Source: Streptomyces mexicanus
Lineage (GTDB): Bacteria; Actinomycetota; Actinomycetes; Streptomycetales; Streptomycetaceae
Length of the DNA: 44,674 nucleotides
Assembly: GCF_902506575.1 (NCBI RefSeq)
Contig: NZ_LR732544.1
Location: 4,733,444-4,778,117, forward strand
Direction: 5' to 3'
Shown: positions 39,309 to 44,674 of the stretch, in pieces
Position numbering within the stretch: the stretch's first letter is position 1
Layout: every line of letters begins with the position of its first letter
The notes under the pieces: model-generated
The model's input: the letters and a program-made list of their open reading frames with translations, nothing else
What the model was told of the DNA's origin: nothing
The model's database searches: none
Made by a program: the position numbers and the translations under genes

Positions 39309-40253
39309 GTGACCACCTGGACCGACCACACCGCCGACCGACCCATCTCGCTCACCGCGCCCAGCGGCATCGACCGTGCCGCCCACCACCGCCTCGACGA
39401 GGCCTGGCTCGCCGCGGCCTGGAGCCACCCCACGACCCGCTGCTTCGTGGTCTCCGGCGGGCAGGCGCTCATCGACGAGACACCCGACGGCCGCACCGAG
39501 CTGGTCATGACCCCGTCGTTCGAGGCGCCGCTGACCGAGGCGCACCGCTACTTCCTCGGCACCGACGCCGACGGCGTCAGCTACTTCGCGCTGCAGAAGG
39601 ACTCCCTGCCCGGCCGCATGGACCAGTCCGCGCGCCCGGCGGGGCTGCGCGAGGCCGGACTGCTGCTGTCGGACCGCGACGCGGGCCTGATGGTGCACGC
39701 GGTCGCCCTGGAGAACTGGCAGCGGCTGCACCGCTTCTGCTCCCGCTGCGGCGAGCGCACCGTGATCGCCGCGGCCGGCCACATCCGCCGCTGCCCGGCC
39801 TGCGGCGCCGAGCACTACCCGCGCACCGACCCGGCGGTGATCATGGCGGTCACCGACGAGGAGGACCGCATCCTCCTGGGCCGTCAGGTGCACTGGCCCG
39901 AGGGCCGCTTCTCCACGCTGGCCGGGTTCGTCGAGCCGGGCGAGTCCATCGAGCAGTCGGTGCGCCGCGAGGTGCACGAGGAGGTCGGCATCGCCATCGG
40001 CGAGGTCGAGTACGTCGCCAGCCAGCCCTGGCCGTTCCCCTCCAGCCTCATGCTGGGCTTCATGGCCCGCGCCACCACCACCGACATCCATGTCGACGGC
40101 GACGAGATCCAGGACGCCCGCTGGTTCTCCCGGGACGAGCTGCGCGCCGCCTTCGACTCCGGCGAGGTGCTGCCGCCGTACGGCATCTCCATCGCGGCCC
40201 GGCTCATCGAGCTCTGGTACGGCAAGCCCCTGCCGACGCGCAGCGTCGTGTGA
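39309..40253 (+). CDS. nudC: NudC: NAD(H) pyrophosphatase
   Basis: A 314-residue Nudix hydrolase. The zinc-ribbon Cys pairs are in CSRCGERT and CPACGAEHYPRTDP. The Nudix box is GFVEPGESIEQSV then RREVHEEVGI (the GX5EX7REUXEEXGU pattern). The SQPWPFPSSLM motif downstream is diagnostic for NADH-specific members. The enzyme cleaves NAD(H) to NMN(H) and AMP and in other bacteria also removes NAD caps from RNA. The homologue lies between adnB and mrx1/uvrD2 in mycobacteria too. GTG 39309 has GGGAG about 12 bases upstream. A long stem-loop closes the transcript. Confidence 0.95.
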   Translation: MTTWTDHTADRPISLTAPSGIDRAAHHRLDEAWLAAAWSHPTTRCFVVSGGQALIDETPDGRTELVMTPSFEAPLTEAHRYFLGTDADGVSYFALQKDSLPGRMDQSARPAGLREAGLLLSDRDAGLMVHAVALENWQRLHRFCSRCGERTVIAAAGHIRRCPACGAEHYPRTDPAVIMAVTDEEDRILLGRQVHWPEGRFSTLAGFVEPGESIEQSVRREVHEEVGIAIGEVEYVASQPWPFPSSLMLGFMARATTTDIHVDGDEIQDARWFSRDELRAAFDSGEVLPPYGISIAARLIELWYGKPLPTRSVV

Positions 40254-40273
40254 GCGACGCGCTCCGGGCAGCA

Positions 40274-40316
40274 CACGAGGGCGGCCCCCGAGATGTCCTC
40301 GGGGGCCGCCCTCGTG
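40274..40316. terminator. Bidirectional terminator between nudC and mrx1
   Basis: A perfect 19-bp stem: the arm CACGAGGGCGGCC... (40274-40292) pairs with ...GGCCGCCCTCGTG (40298-40316) around loop ATGTC. It lies between convergent genes and should end both. Confidence 0.9.
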
Positions 40317-40334
40317 CTCAGCGCTTCGACGGCG

Positions 40335-40577
40335 TCAGGCGCCGATCTTCTGCTTGACCTGCGCCAGCGACGGGTTCGTCAGCGTCGTGCCGTCCTCGAA
40401 CAGCACGGTCGGCACGGTCTGGTTCCCGCCGTTCGCCTTCTCGACGAAGGCCGCGGACTCCGGGTCCTGCTCGATGTTGATCTCGGTGTACGCGATGCCC
40501 TCACGGTCCATCTGGCTCTTCAGCCGACGGCAGTAGCCGCACCACGTGGTGCTGTACATCGTCACAGTGCCCGGCAT
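40335..40577 (-). CDS. mrx1: Mycoredoxin-1-like glutaredoxin
   Basis: An 80-residue thioredoxin-fold oxidoreductase. The active site is TTWCGYC (Cys13, Cys16), and the cis-Pro region TVPTVLFEDGT is present. The CGYC signature and the length match mycoredoxin-1, which reduces mycothiol mixed disulfides in the cytoplasm of actinobacteria. ATG 40577 has AAGGAG about ten bases upstream. An exact GGAAT-N18-GTT promoter lies 50-75 bases upstream, so it is expected to be induced by thiol oxidation through SigR. In M. tuberculosis mrx1 also sits next to uvrD2. Confidence 0.93.
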   Translation of the reverse strand: MPGTVTMYSTTWCGYCRRLKSQMDREGIAYTEINIEQDPESAAFVEKANGGNQTVPTVLFEDGTTLTNPSLAQVKQKIGA

Positions 40578-40626
40578 GTCTCTCGCGCTCCTTCGGCGGG
40601 TCGGGACGTCATGGTCGCAGTGGGTG

Positions 40627-40652
40627 AACGCACGACACCGGCGCGGCATTCC
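40627..40652 (-). promoter_or_regulatory. SigR-type promoter of mrx1
   Basis: On the minus strand GGAAT (40652-40648), exactly 18 bases, GTT (40629-40627). The expected start near 40620 gives a leader of about 43 bases with a good ribosome binding site. Confidence 0.75.
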
Positions 40653-40679
40653 CGCGGGGGGTACCGGCCGGCCACCGGT

Positions 40680-40722
40680 GGGCGTGATGCCTGTCGCACC
40701 AGGGGGCGTGATGCCGGTCGCA
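40680..40722. repeat. 19-bp tandem repeat upstream of uvrD2
   Basis: GGGCGTGATGCC(T/G)GTCGCA occurs at 40680-40698 and 40704-40722, 24 bases apart, with one mismatch. It lies between the divergent mrx1 promoter and uvrD2 and may be regulatory. Confidence 0.65.
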
Positions 40723-40746
40723 TTAGTACGACCGCAAGGGGTCGCC

Positions 40747-40755
40747 TGTGGACAA
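40747..40755 (-). promoter_or_regulatory. Perfect DnaA-box sequence upstream of uvrD2
   Basis: TGTGGACAA on the plus strand is TTGTCCACA on the minus strand, the consensus Streptomyces DnaA box. It is the only perfect copy I noticed in the window, 40 bases before the uvrD2 start codon, so it may be a regulatory site and not an origin. Confidence 0.45.
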
Positions 40756-40794
40756 CCGGCTCATCCGTCTCCGGCGACCTGGCAGCATGGCCGT

Positions 40795-43017
40795 GTGACA
40801 GCAGCAACGCACTCCACCCTCTTCCCGCAGGTACCGGACTCTGCCGACGCGGTGCTCGAAGGGCTCGACCCCGAGCAGCGCGAGGTGGCGACCGCGCTGC
40901 ACGGTCCGGTGTGCGTGCTGGCGGGCGCCGGCACGGGCAAGACCCGCGCGATCACCCACCGGATCGCCTACGGGGTGCGCGCCGGCATCCTGCAGCCCTC
41001 CAGCGTGCTCGCCGTCACCTTCACCAACCGCGCCGCCGGGGAGATGCGCGGCCGGCTGCGCCAGCTCGGCGCGCACGGCGTGCAGGCCCGCACCTTCCAC
41101 TCCGCCGCCCTGCGCCAGCTGCAGTACTTCTGGCCGAAAGCCATCGGCGGTGCCATGCCCCGGCTGGTCGACCGCAAGATCCAGCTGGTCGCGGACGCGG
41201 CCGCCGCCTGCCGCATCCGTCTGGACCGGGGCGAGCTGCGGGACGTCACCGCGGAGATCGAGTGGGCCAAGGTCACCCAGACCGTCCCGGCCGACTACGC
41301 CCTCGCAGCCGCGAAGGCCGGCCGCGAGGCCCCGCGCGACCCGGCCGAGGTCGCCCAGGTCTACTCCCTCTACGAGGACCTCAAGCGGGAGCGGGCCGTC
41401 ATCGACTTCGAGGACGTGCTGCTGCTGACCGTCGGCATCCTGCAGGACCGCCGTGACATCGCCGAACAGGTCCGCGCCCAGTACCAGCACTTCGTGGTCG
41501 ACGAGTACCAGGACGTCAGCCCGCTGCAGCAGCGCCTGCTGGAGCTGTGGCTGGGCGAGCGGGACAACCTGTGCGTGGTCGGCGACGCCAGCCAGACCAT
41601 CTACTCGTTCACGGGCGCAACCCCCGACCACCTCCTCGACTTCCGTGTCCGCCATCCCGGCGCCACCGTCGTCAAGCTGGTCCGCGACTACCGCTCCACC
41701 CCGCAGGTCGTCCACCTCGCCAACGCCCTGCTCGCCCAGGCCCGCGGCCGTGCCGCCGACCACCGGCTGGAACTGGTCTCCCAGCGCCCCGCCGGACCGG
41801 AGCCCGTCTTCACCGAACACACCGACGAGGTCGCCGAGGCCGAGGACGCCGCCCGCCGCATCCACGACCTCATCGCCTCCGGCGTCCCGGCGAGCGAGAT
41901 CGCCGTGCTGTTCCGGACCAACTCCCAGTCCGAGACCTACGAGCAGGCCCTCGCGGACGCGGGCGTGCCCTACCAGCTGCGCGGCGCCGAGCGGTTCTTC
42001 GACCGCCCCGAGGTGCGCGAGGCGGGGATCGCCCTGCGCGGCGCCGCCCGCTTCGGCGGCAACGACTCCCTCCTGGACGACGCCCCCGACCTGCCCTCCC
42101 AGGTGCGAGCCGTGCTCTCCGGCAAGGGCTGGACCCCGCAGCCCCCGGCCGGCTCGGGCGCCGTGCGCGAACGCTGGGAGTCGCTGGCCGCGCTGGTGAA
42201 CCTCGCGCAAGACTTCGCCGCCGCCCACCCGGGCGCCACCCTCGGCGACCTGGTGGCCGAGCTGGACGAGCGGGCCGGCGCCCAGCACGCCCCCACCGTC
42301 CAGGGCGTCACCCTCGCCTCCCTGCACTCGGCCAAGGGCCTGGAGTGGGACGTGGTCTTCCTGGTCGGCGTGGCCGAGGGCATGATCCCGATCAGCTACG
42401 CCCGGACGGACGAACAGATCGAGGAGGAGCGCCGCCTGCTGTACGTCGGGGTCACCCGTGCCCGCGAGCGGCTGTACGTCTCCTGGTCGCTGTGCCGCTC
42501 GCCCGGCGGACGGCCGAACCGCCGCCCCAGCCGCTTCCTCGACGGGCTGCGCCCCGGCTCGCCCGCCGTCGCCGCCCGCGGCACGGCGGGCGCCTCCGGC
42601 GGCGTCGAGCGGGGACACGGCTCCGTGGCGGGCACCGGGGGAGCGGCCACGGGTCCGCACGCCGTGCCGCGGCGCACCCGGCGCGTCCCGGCCCGGTGCC
42701 GGGTGTGCGGGCGCACGCTGACCGACGCGGGCGAGATGAAGCTGATGCGCTGCGACGACTGCCCCTCCGACATGGACGAGGGCCTGTACGAGCGGCTGCG
42801 CGCGTGGCGGCAGGAACAGGCGCGGCGCAGCGGGCAGCCCGCGTTCTGCGTCTTCACCGACAGGACCCTGATGGCGATCGCCGAGGCGGTCCCGGACGAC
42901 GAGCGGGAGCTGGCCCGCATCCCGGGGGTCACGATGCGCAAGCTGCGCCGCCACGGCGCCGACGTTCTCGCCATCTGCGCAGGCCGCGAGCCCGGTGGCG
43001 ACGGCGCGGCCGACTGA
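40795..43017 (+). CDS. uvrD2: UvrD2 DNA helicase with HRDC domain
   Basis: A 740-residue superfamily-1 helicase. Motifs: Walker A AGAGTGKT (43-50), VTFTNRAAGEMRGR, FVVDEYQDVS (about 233), GDASQTIYSFTGA, TLASLHSAKGLEWDVV (about 505) and YVGVTRARERLYV. After a Gly/Ala linker, a tetracysteine zinc motif CRVCGRTL...MRCDDC (about 635-655) leads into a C-terminal HRDC domain. This domain order is that of mycobacterial UvrD2, an essential 3'-5' helicase there. GTG 40795 gives an N-terminus matching the family. It is followed, after about 60 bases, by the wblC leader. Confidence 0.94.
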   Translation: MTAATHSTLFPQVPDSADAVLEGLDPEQREVATALHGPVCVLAGAGTGKTRAITHRIAYGVRAGILQPSSVLAVTFTNRAAGEMRGRLRQLGAHGVQARTFHSAALRQLQYFWPKAIGGAMPRLVDRKIQLVADAAAACRIRLDRGELRDVTAEIEWAKVTQTVPADYALAAAKAGREAPRDPAEVAQVYSLYEDLKRERAVIDFEDVLLLTVGILQDRRDIAEQVRAQYQHFVVDEYQDVSPLQQRLLELWLGERDNLCVVGDASQTIYSFTGATPDHLLDFRVRHPGATVVKLVRDYRSTPQVVHLANALLAQARGRAADHRLELVSQRPAGPEPVFTEHTDEVAEAEDAARRIHDLIASGVPASEIAVLFRTNSQSETYEQALADAGVPYQLRGAERFFDRPEVREAGIALRGAARFGGNDSLLDDAPDLPSQVRAVLSGKGWTPQPPAGSGAVRERWESLAALVNLAQDFAAAHPGATLGDLVAELDERAGAQHAPTVQGVTLASLHSAKGLEWDVVFLVGVAEGMIPISYARTDEQIEEERRLLYVGVTRARERLYVSWSLCRSPGGRPNRRPSRFLDGLRPGSPAVAARGTAGASGGVERGHGSVAGTGGAATGPHAVPRRTRRVPARCRVCGRTLTDAGEMKLMRCDDCPSDMDEGLYERLRAWRQEQARRSGQPAFCVFTDRTLMAIAEAVPDDERELARIPGVTMRKLRRHGADVLAICAGREPGGDGAAD

Positions 43018-43030
43018 TGCCAACTCGTCG

Positions 43031-43070
43031 AAAAAATAGTTTGCGCACGCCCCGGGAAGCCCCATAGGTT
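43031..43070 (+). promoter_or_regulatory. wblC promoter with upstream AT-rich WblC-type element
   Basis: TTGCGC (43041-43046), 18 bases, TAGGTT (43065-43070) form a housekeeping-type promoter. AAAAAAT (43031-43037) lies three bases upstream of the -35. WhiB7/WblC activates its targets, including its own gene, by placing its AT-hook on just such an AT-rich block beside SigA/HrdB at -35. The expected start is near 43077, about 600 bases before wblC. Confidence 0.7.
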
Positions 43071-43183
43071 CTTGGTCACGGAGACAGCGGCCTTCCTGAG
43101 GCCCTGATTCCGTGCTGTACTTGCGTATCCGTCGCGGACTGGATCACCCCGGTCCCCCAAGACGCCGAGAGGAGGCGATTGCA

Positions 43184-43504
43184 GTGATCAGCATCAAGAG
43201 CAGCTTCGTCAGCACCGCCAAAGTGACCGATCGCGCGGTCGTCTCCCTGTGCATGCTCGGCGCCTCGGACCAGGGCACCGGTCTGTCCGTCATGCGTGGC
43301 ATGCGTCCGGAGTCCACCCTGCCCATCGCGGGCCTGACCGTCCGCGAGGGCAATGAGCGACCGACCGAGGCACTGGAAGCGGTAGCGGCACAGGCGCAGG
43401 CCTATGCCTTTACGGCGACCGGTGCCGGCATCCGGAAGCAGACGACGCAGCACCACCTGATGTGGGCCTTCCGTGGGCCAAAACCCTGGAGTGATCCAGC
43501 CTGA
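43184..43504 (+). CDS. 106-codon ORF in the wblC leader (probable regulatory uORF)
   Basis: GTG at 43184 has GAGGAGG eight bases upstream, an excellent initiation site. The product starts VISIKSSFVSTAKVTDRAVV and ends MWAFRGPKPWSDPA. I do not recognise a family. The first two thirds use normal high-GC codons. The last third uses GCA, GTA, TAT, TTT, CCA and AAA, as if constrained by RNA structure. The final codons form one arm of an antiterminator hairpin and the stop codon sits inside a second hairpin (separate entries). WhiB7/wblC leaders are known to carry an upstream ORF that couples translation to termination. An internal ATG at 43460 would give a 14-residue version but has no ribosome binding site. 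Confidence 0.7.
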   Translation: MISIKSSFVSTAKVTDRAVVSLCMLGASDQGTGLSVMRGMRPESTLPIAGLTVREGNERPTEALEAVAAQAQAYAFTATGAGIRKQTTQHHLMWAFRGPKPWSDPA

Positions 43505-43531
43505 TCGCCGATCAGGCCGGCGCCTTCAGGG
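43484..43531 (+). ncRNA. Predicted antiterminator of the wblC attenuator
   Basis: CCCTGGAG (43484-43491), inside the last codons of the uORF, can pair with CTTCAGGG (43524-43531) using one G-U pair. Nested inside is a perfect 8-bp hairpin, GCCTGATC-GCC-GATCAGGC (43499-43517), that contains the uORF stop codon. The right arm takes the first three bases of the terminator stem (43529-43531). A ribosome finishing the uORF would melt this structure and favour termination; one stalled earlier would leave it intact. Confidence 0.6.
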
Positions 43532-43573
43532 CCGCGGAACCCCATCCGGGATCCGCGGCCCTTCTGTTTTCCC
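43529..43573 (+). terminator. Rho-independent terminator in the wblC leader
   Basis: GGGCCGCGGA (43529-43538) pairs perfectly with TCCGCGGCCC (43552-43561), followed by TTCTGTTTTCCC. It is the only terminator in the window with a real T-tract. It lies between the leader ORF and wblC, the position expected of an attenuator. Confidence 0.88.
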
Positions 43574-43677
43574 TCAAGCGGGACGACGGAGCGAAGGGGC
43601 CTCGGGACAACAAAAGAACCCGGTACCCAGCCGACACCCGGCCGACCGGCCGGACCGACCAGACGAGGAAGACACCC

Positions 43678-44046
43678 GTGCAACTCGAAGCGCACGCCCC
43701 GTCCGTACCGCCTTCCGACACGATCCCCAAGCCCGGTCTCACGGAGGACCCCGCCTTGACCCCCCTCACCGCGCTCACCGCGCTCGACGACGCCATCGAG
43801 AACCTCGGCGTGCCCGTCCCCTGCCGCTCCTACGACCCGGAGGTCTTCTTCGCCGAGTCGCCGGCGGACGTGGAGTACGCCAAGTCCCTCTGCCGCACCT
43901 GCCCGCTGATCGAGGCCTGCCTCGCCGGCGCCAAGGAGCGGCGCGAGCCCTGGGGTGTCTGGGGTGGCGAGCTGTTCGTCCAGGGTGTCGTCGTCGCCCG
44001 GAAGCGGCCCCGTGGTCGCCCGCGCAAGAACCCGGTCACAGCATGA
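43678..44046 (+). CDS. wblC: WblC/WhiB7 Fe-S transcription factor, antibiotic-resistance regulator
   Basis: A 122-residue Wbl protein. Four Cys (Cys49; Cys72, Cys75, Cys81 in CRTCPLIEAC) hold the 4Fe-4S cluster. PWGVWGGE (92-99) is the G(V/I)WGG turn that contacts the principal sigma factor. The C-terminal RPRGRPRKNP (AT-hook RGRPRK, 112-117) is specific to the WhiB7/WblC subgroup and binds AT-rich DNA near -35. The protein activates intrinsic resistance genes after ribosome-targeting antibiotics and activates itself. Synteny with uvrD2 supports the assignment. GTG 43678 has GAGGAAG about eight bases upstream. Expression is set by the leader attenuator and the AT-rich promoter. Confidence 0.96.
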   Translation: MQLEAHAPSVPPSDTIPKPGLTEDPALTPLTALTALDDAIENLGVPVPCRSYDPEVFFAESPADVEYAKSLCRTCPLIEACLAGAKERREPWGVWGGELFVQGVVVARKRPRGRPRKNPVTA

Positions 44047-44366
44047 ACACCATCGGAACGATCGACCGCCCCCACACGCACGACCCCCAGAAGCAGGCCC
44101 CGATGAAGCCGTCCACCCGTGAGCCCGCAGGCTCCGCGACCGAAGACGTCATCACCACCGGTGCGAACGCCTCGCGCCAGAACAGGACCCGAGAGATGCA
44201 ACTCATCCCAGAGGCCATGGCTCGTGCGCATATGCACGAGCGACTGCGGGAGGCGGAGCGGGAACGCCCGGCCGTGCGCCTGGCGACCGCCCGCCGGATG
44301 CAGCGCCGGGCCGAGCGCGCCTCGCGGCGCGCCCGCCGGGCGCTCGCCATGGCGGTCATGCAGTAA
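44043..44366 (+). CDS. Small basic protein translationally coupled to wblC
   Basis: A 107-residue protein whose ATG overlaps the wblC stop as ATGA, so it is translated with wblC. The first half is polar and probably disordered (MNTIGTIDRPHTHDPQKQAP, NASRQNRTREMQ). The second half is a strongly charged Arg/Ala helix (AHMHERLREAERERPAV, RRMQRRAERASRRARRALAM). It has no Cys and no membrane segment. I do not recognise the family. Its coupling suggests a role with the WblC response, for example nucleic acid or ribosome binding. A double hairpin follows. Confidence 0.75.
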   Translation: MNTIGTIDRPHTHDPQKQAPMKPSTREPAGSATEDVITTGANASRQNRTREMQLIPEAMARAHMHERLREAERERPAVRLATARRMQRRAERASRRARRALAMAVMQ

Positions 44367-44388
44367 CCGCCCGCACCGCACGACGCCC

Positions 44389-44456
44389 GCCTCCCGACGG
44401 GAGGCCGGCGACCTCTTCCGGCGGGGGCCGGTCCGTCCGCACGGACCGGCCCCCGC
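44389..44456 (+). terminator. Tandem terminator hairpins after the wblC unit
   Basis: GCCTCCC-GAC-GGGAGGC (44389-44405) is followed by a perfect 16-bp stem, GCGGGGGCCGGTCCGT with ACGGACCGGCCCCCGC around loop CCGC (44421-44456). Together they should end the wblC transcript. Confidence 0.85.
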
Positions 44457-44621
44457 GGCACGTCACGGCCCAGTCCTCGGCGTGTCCTGGCCCCGCTTCC
44501 TCGGCGCGGCATGCCCCGATCCGCCGGCGCGGCACACACCCGATTCCCGGGCGCCTCACGGACGGCCCCCGGCGATGCGTGGCACCGGGCGGGGCGCGCG
44601 GGGCGGAGGTACCGTCGGCGA

Positions 44622-44674
44622 GTGACGAGTCTTTCCGGCGACCATGCCCCGAGCGCCCCCGCCCGCGACACCAC
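44622..44674 (+). CDS. Start of a downstream gene, truncated by the window
   Basis: GTG at 44622 with GGAGGT about 11 bases upstream begins VTSLSGDHAPSAPARDTT and runs off the window. Too little is visible for a family call. In mycobacteria an ABC1/UbiB-type kinase gene lies beside whiB7, so that is one possibility based on synteny alone. Confidence 0.4.
   Translation, partial: MTSLSGDHAPSAPARDT

Noticed and set aside
40747..40755. Replication origin suggested by a DnaA box
   Set aside because: Only one box, no AT-rich unwinding region and no dnaA or dnaN nearby.
43460..43504. A 14-residue uORF (MWAFRGPKPWSDPA) as a separate gene
   Set aside because: It has no ribosome binding site and is in frame with the well-initiated ORF from 43184, so it is treated as the end of that ORF. 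Start mapping could reverse this.

Overview
The window reads as chromosomal DNA of a Streptomyces or a close relative. GC content is very high with strong third-position GC bias. GTG starts are frequent. The WhiB-type regulator, the AdnAB-type helicase-nucleases, the mycoredoxin and the DUF3107/DUF3152 proteins are actinobacterial families. The order rhlE-like helicase, ferritin-like protein, DUF3107, TetR, DUF3152, MoeZ, alkyltransferase-like protein, AdnA, AdnB, NudC, mycoredoxin, UvrD2, WhiB7/WblC is the conserved actinobacterial neighbourhood known from Mycobacterium tuberculosis (whiB7-uvrD2-nudC-adnBA-moeZ-rhlE). This is core chromosome and I see no phage, insertion sequence, CRISPR array, tRNA or rRNA.

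Layout. 1-10.5 kb: a lipoprotein, a CorA-type Mg transporter with a companion gene, a SUFU protein, an MFS exporter, a zinc-ribbon protein, a PHP phosphoesterase, a MarC protein, an unlisted 50-aa gene, a NYN protein and an alpha/beta hydrolase. 10.5-19.1 kb: RhlE-like helicase with a long repetitive basic tail, ferritin-like protein, small membrane protein, DUF3107, TetR regulator, acidic small protein, alpha/beta hydrolase and a DUF3152 metzincin with twelve 12-residue repeats. 19.4-23.1 kb: a three-gene carbohydrate operon (PelF-like glycosyltransferase, extended SDR, spherulin-4-like TIM barrel) inserted in the core order. 23.1-30.1 kb: MoeZ, a 66-aa glycine-heptad membrane protein, an S33 lipoprotein peptidase, a pseudokinase-flippase fusion and an alkyltransferase-like protein. 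30.4-43.0 kb: AdnA, AdnB, M20 dipeptidase, NudC, mycoredoxin-1 and UvrD2. 43.0-44.7 kb: the wblC (whiB7) unit with an attenuator leader, an ATGA-coupled small basic protein and the first codons of the next gene.

How it works together. The right half combines double-strand break resection (AdnAB), other DNA repair (UvrD2, alkyltransferase-like), thiol and NAD maintenance (MoeZ, mycoredoxin, NudC) and antibiotic response (WblC). Promoter motifs support this. Three exact GGAAT-N18-GTT motifs (the SigR thiol-stress signature) precede moeZ, mrx1 and the 50-aa gene. RecA-NDp-like motifs (DNA-damage, PafBC type) precede the alkyltransferase-like gene and, more weakly, adnB. An AT-rich block sits just upstream of the wblC -35 box. 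Seven genes have a -10-like hexamer six or seven bases before the start codon, implying leaderless mRNAs.

Most promising leads: the PelF-like/SDR/spherulin-4 operon as an uncharacterised polysaccharide system; the wblC leader, where a 106-codon ORF ends inside a visible antiterminator/terminator pair; the 50-aa SigR-promoter gene; and the glycine-heptad membrane peptide next to moeZ. All functions are inferred from reading the sequence; no database search was run.
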